Shown here: in pieces, positions 6,145-6,208 of the stretch
Layout: every line of letters starts with the position of its first letter
How positions within the stretch are numbered: position 1 is the first letter of the stretch
Assembly: GCA_030609125.1 (NCBI GenBank)
Contig: JAUWCW010000127.1
Location: forward strand, 1 to 6,208
DNA length: 6,208 nt
DNA from: Candidatus Rokuibacteriota bacterium
GTDB taxonomy: Bacteria; JAUVQV01
Direction: 5' to 3'
Translations under genes and position numbers: made by a program
Notes under the pieces: generated by a model
Seen by the model: only the letters and a program-made list of their open reading frames with translations
What the model was told of the DNA's origin: nothing
Databases searched by the model: none

Positions 6145-6208
6145 CCCGCCGCAAGCAGCGGGGTATTTGGTCGAGTTTGTTTTCCGTTGACACGCCGCAA
6201 GCGGCGGG
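6143..6208. repeat. Two REP-like GC-rich palindromes at the right edge
   Basis: Copy 1 (6143-6164) can pair ACCCCGC with GCGGGGT around an 8-base loop. Copy 2 (6193-6206) is the near-perfect palindrome CGCCGC-AA-GCGGCG and is probably cut by the window edge. The two share 14 of 15 bases (GCCGCAAGCrGCGGG, 6148-6162 and 6194-6208) in the same orientation, 46 bases apart. Short GC-rich palindromes repeated in intergenic DNA are the mark of REP-type elements, which are often spread by REP-associated tyrosine transposases (established for the class). No transposase is in the window. Copy 1 alone could also serve as a hairpin ending transcription from the right. Confidence 0.5.

Noticed and set aside
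5952-6200. 83-codon N-terminal extension of the PflX-like protein
   Set aside because: It has no likeness to the family, would place the Tat leader in the protein interior, and runs through the REP-like repeat. A good ribosome binding site supports the internal ATG.
6143-6208. CRISPR array
   Set aside because: There are only two short units, self-complementary and 15 bases long, with no further copies in the window and no cas genes.

Overview
The window is GC-rich chromosomal DNA carrying four protein genes that are clearly real, plus two stretches of apparently decayed or repeat-derived sequence. The gene set (a DUF362 protein, an AmmeMemoRadiSam-type radical SAM enzyme, a PflX-like radical SAM protein, and a membrane protein with an embedded spermidine-synthase-like domain) is typical of anaerobic Gram-negative bacteria. 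Desulfobacterota or a related deltaproteobacterial-type lineage is the best guess. That is inferred from gene families and composition; no rRNA or other phylogenetic marker is present.

Layout, left to right. (1) 1-549, plus strand: the C-terminal 182 residues of a DUF362 protein whose start lies outside the window. (2) 550-1226: a gap of about 680 bases with no intact gene. It holds a 32-codon reading frame that begins like a twin-arginine (Tat) leader with a good ribosome binding site and then stops (669-767). On the minus strand it holds an AT-richer 39-codon fragment that looks like the tail of a lost gene (1060-1179). (3) 1227-3551, minus strand: a 774-residue integral membrane protein with a spermidine-synthase-like domain between two blocks of membrane helices. 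(4) 3552-3675: a 124-base divergent intergenic region with a perfect 9-bp inverted repeat just before the next gene. (5) 3676-4866, plus strand: amrS, a radical SAM enzyme of the AmmeMemoRadiSam family with a Tat-like leader. (6) 4905-5951, minus strand: a second, PflX-like radical SAM protein, also with a Tat-like leader, converging on amrS with only 38 bases between them. (7) 5952-6208: leader DNA of that gene with a possible promoter, a small open frame, and two REP-like GC-rich palindromes at the right edge.

How the genes relate is inference. The two radical SAM proteins share a radical SAM core with a CxxxCxxC cluster, and an extra four-cysteine module before it (C-x2-C-P-R-x-C ... G-E-R-G-F-C-R). 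Both start with an RR-x-F leader, so both may be folded with their Fe-S clusters and then exported, which would be unusual for radical SAM chemistry. The classical partners of AmrS, the AMMECR1 and MEMO1 proteins, are not in the window. The membrane protein keeps the S-adenosyl-methionine-type glycine motif but has lost both aspartates of the aminopropyltransferase DxxDP signature, so it may not make polyamines.
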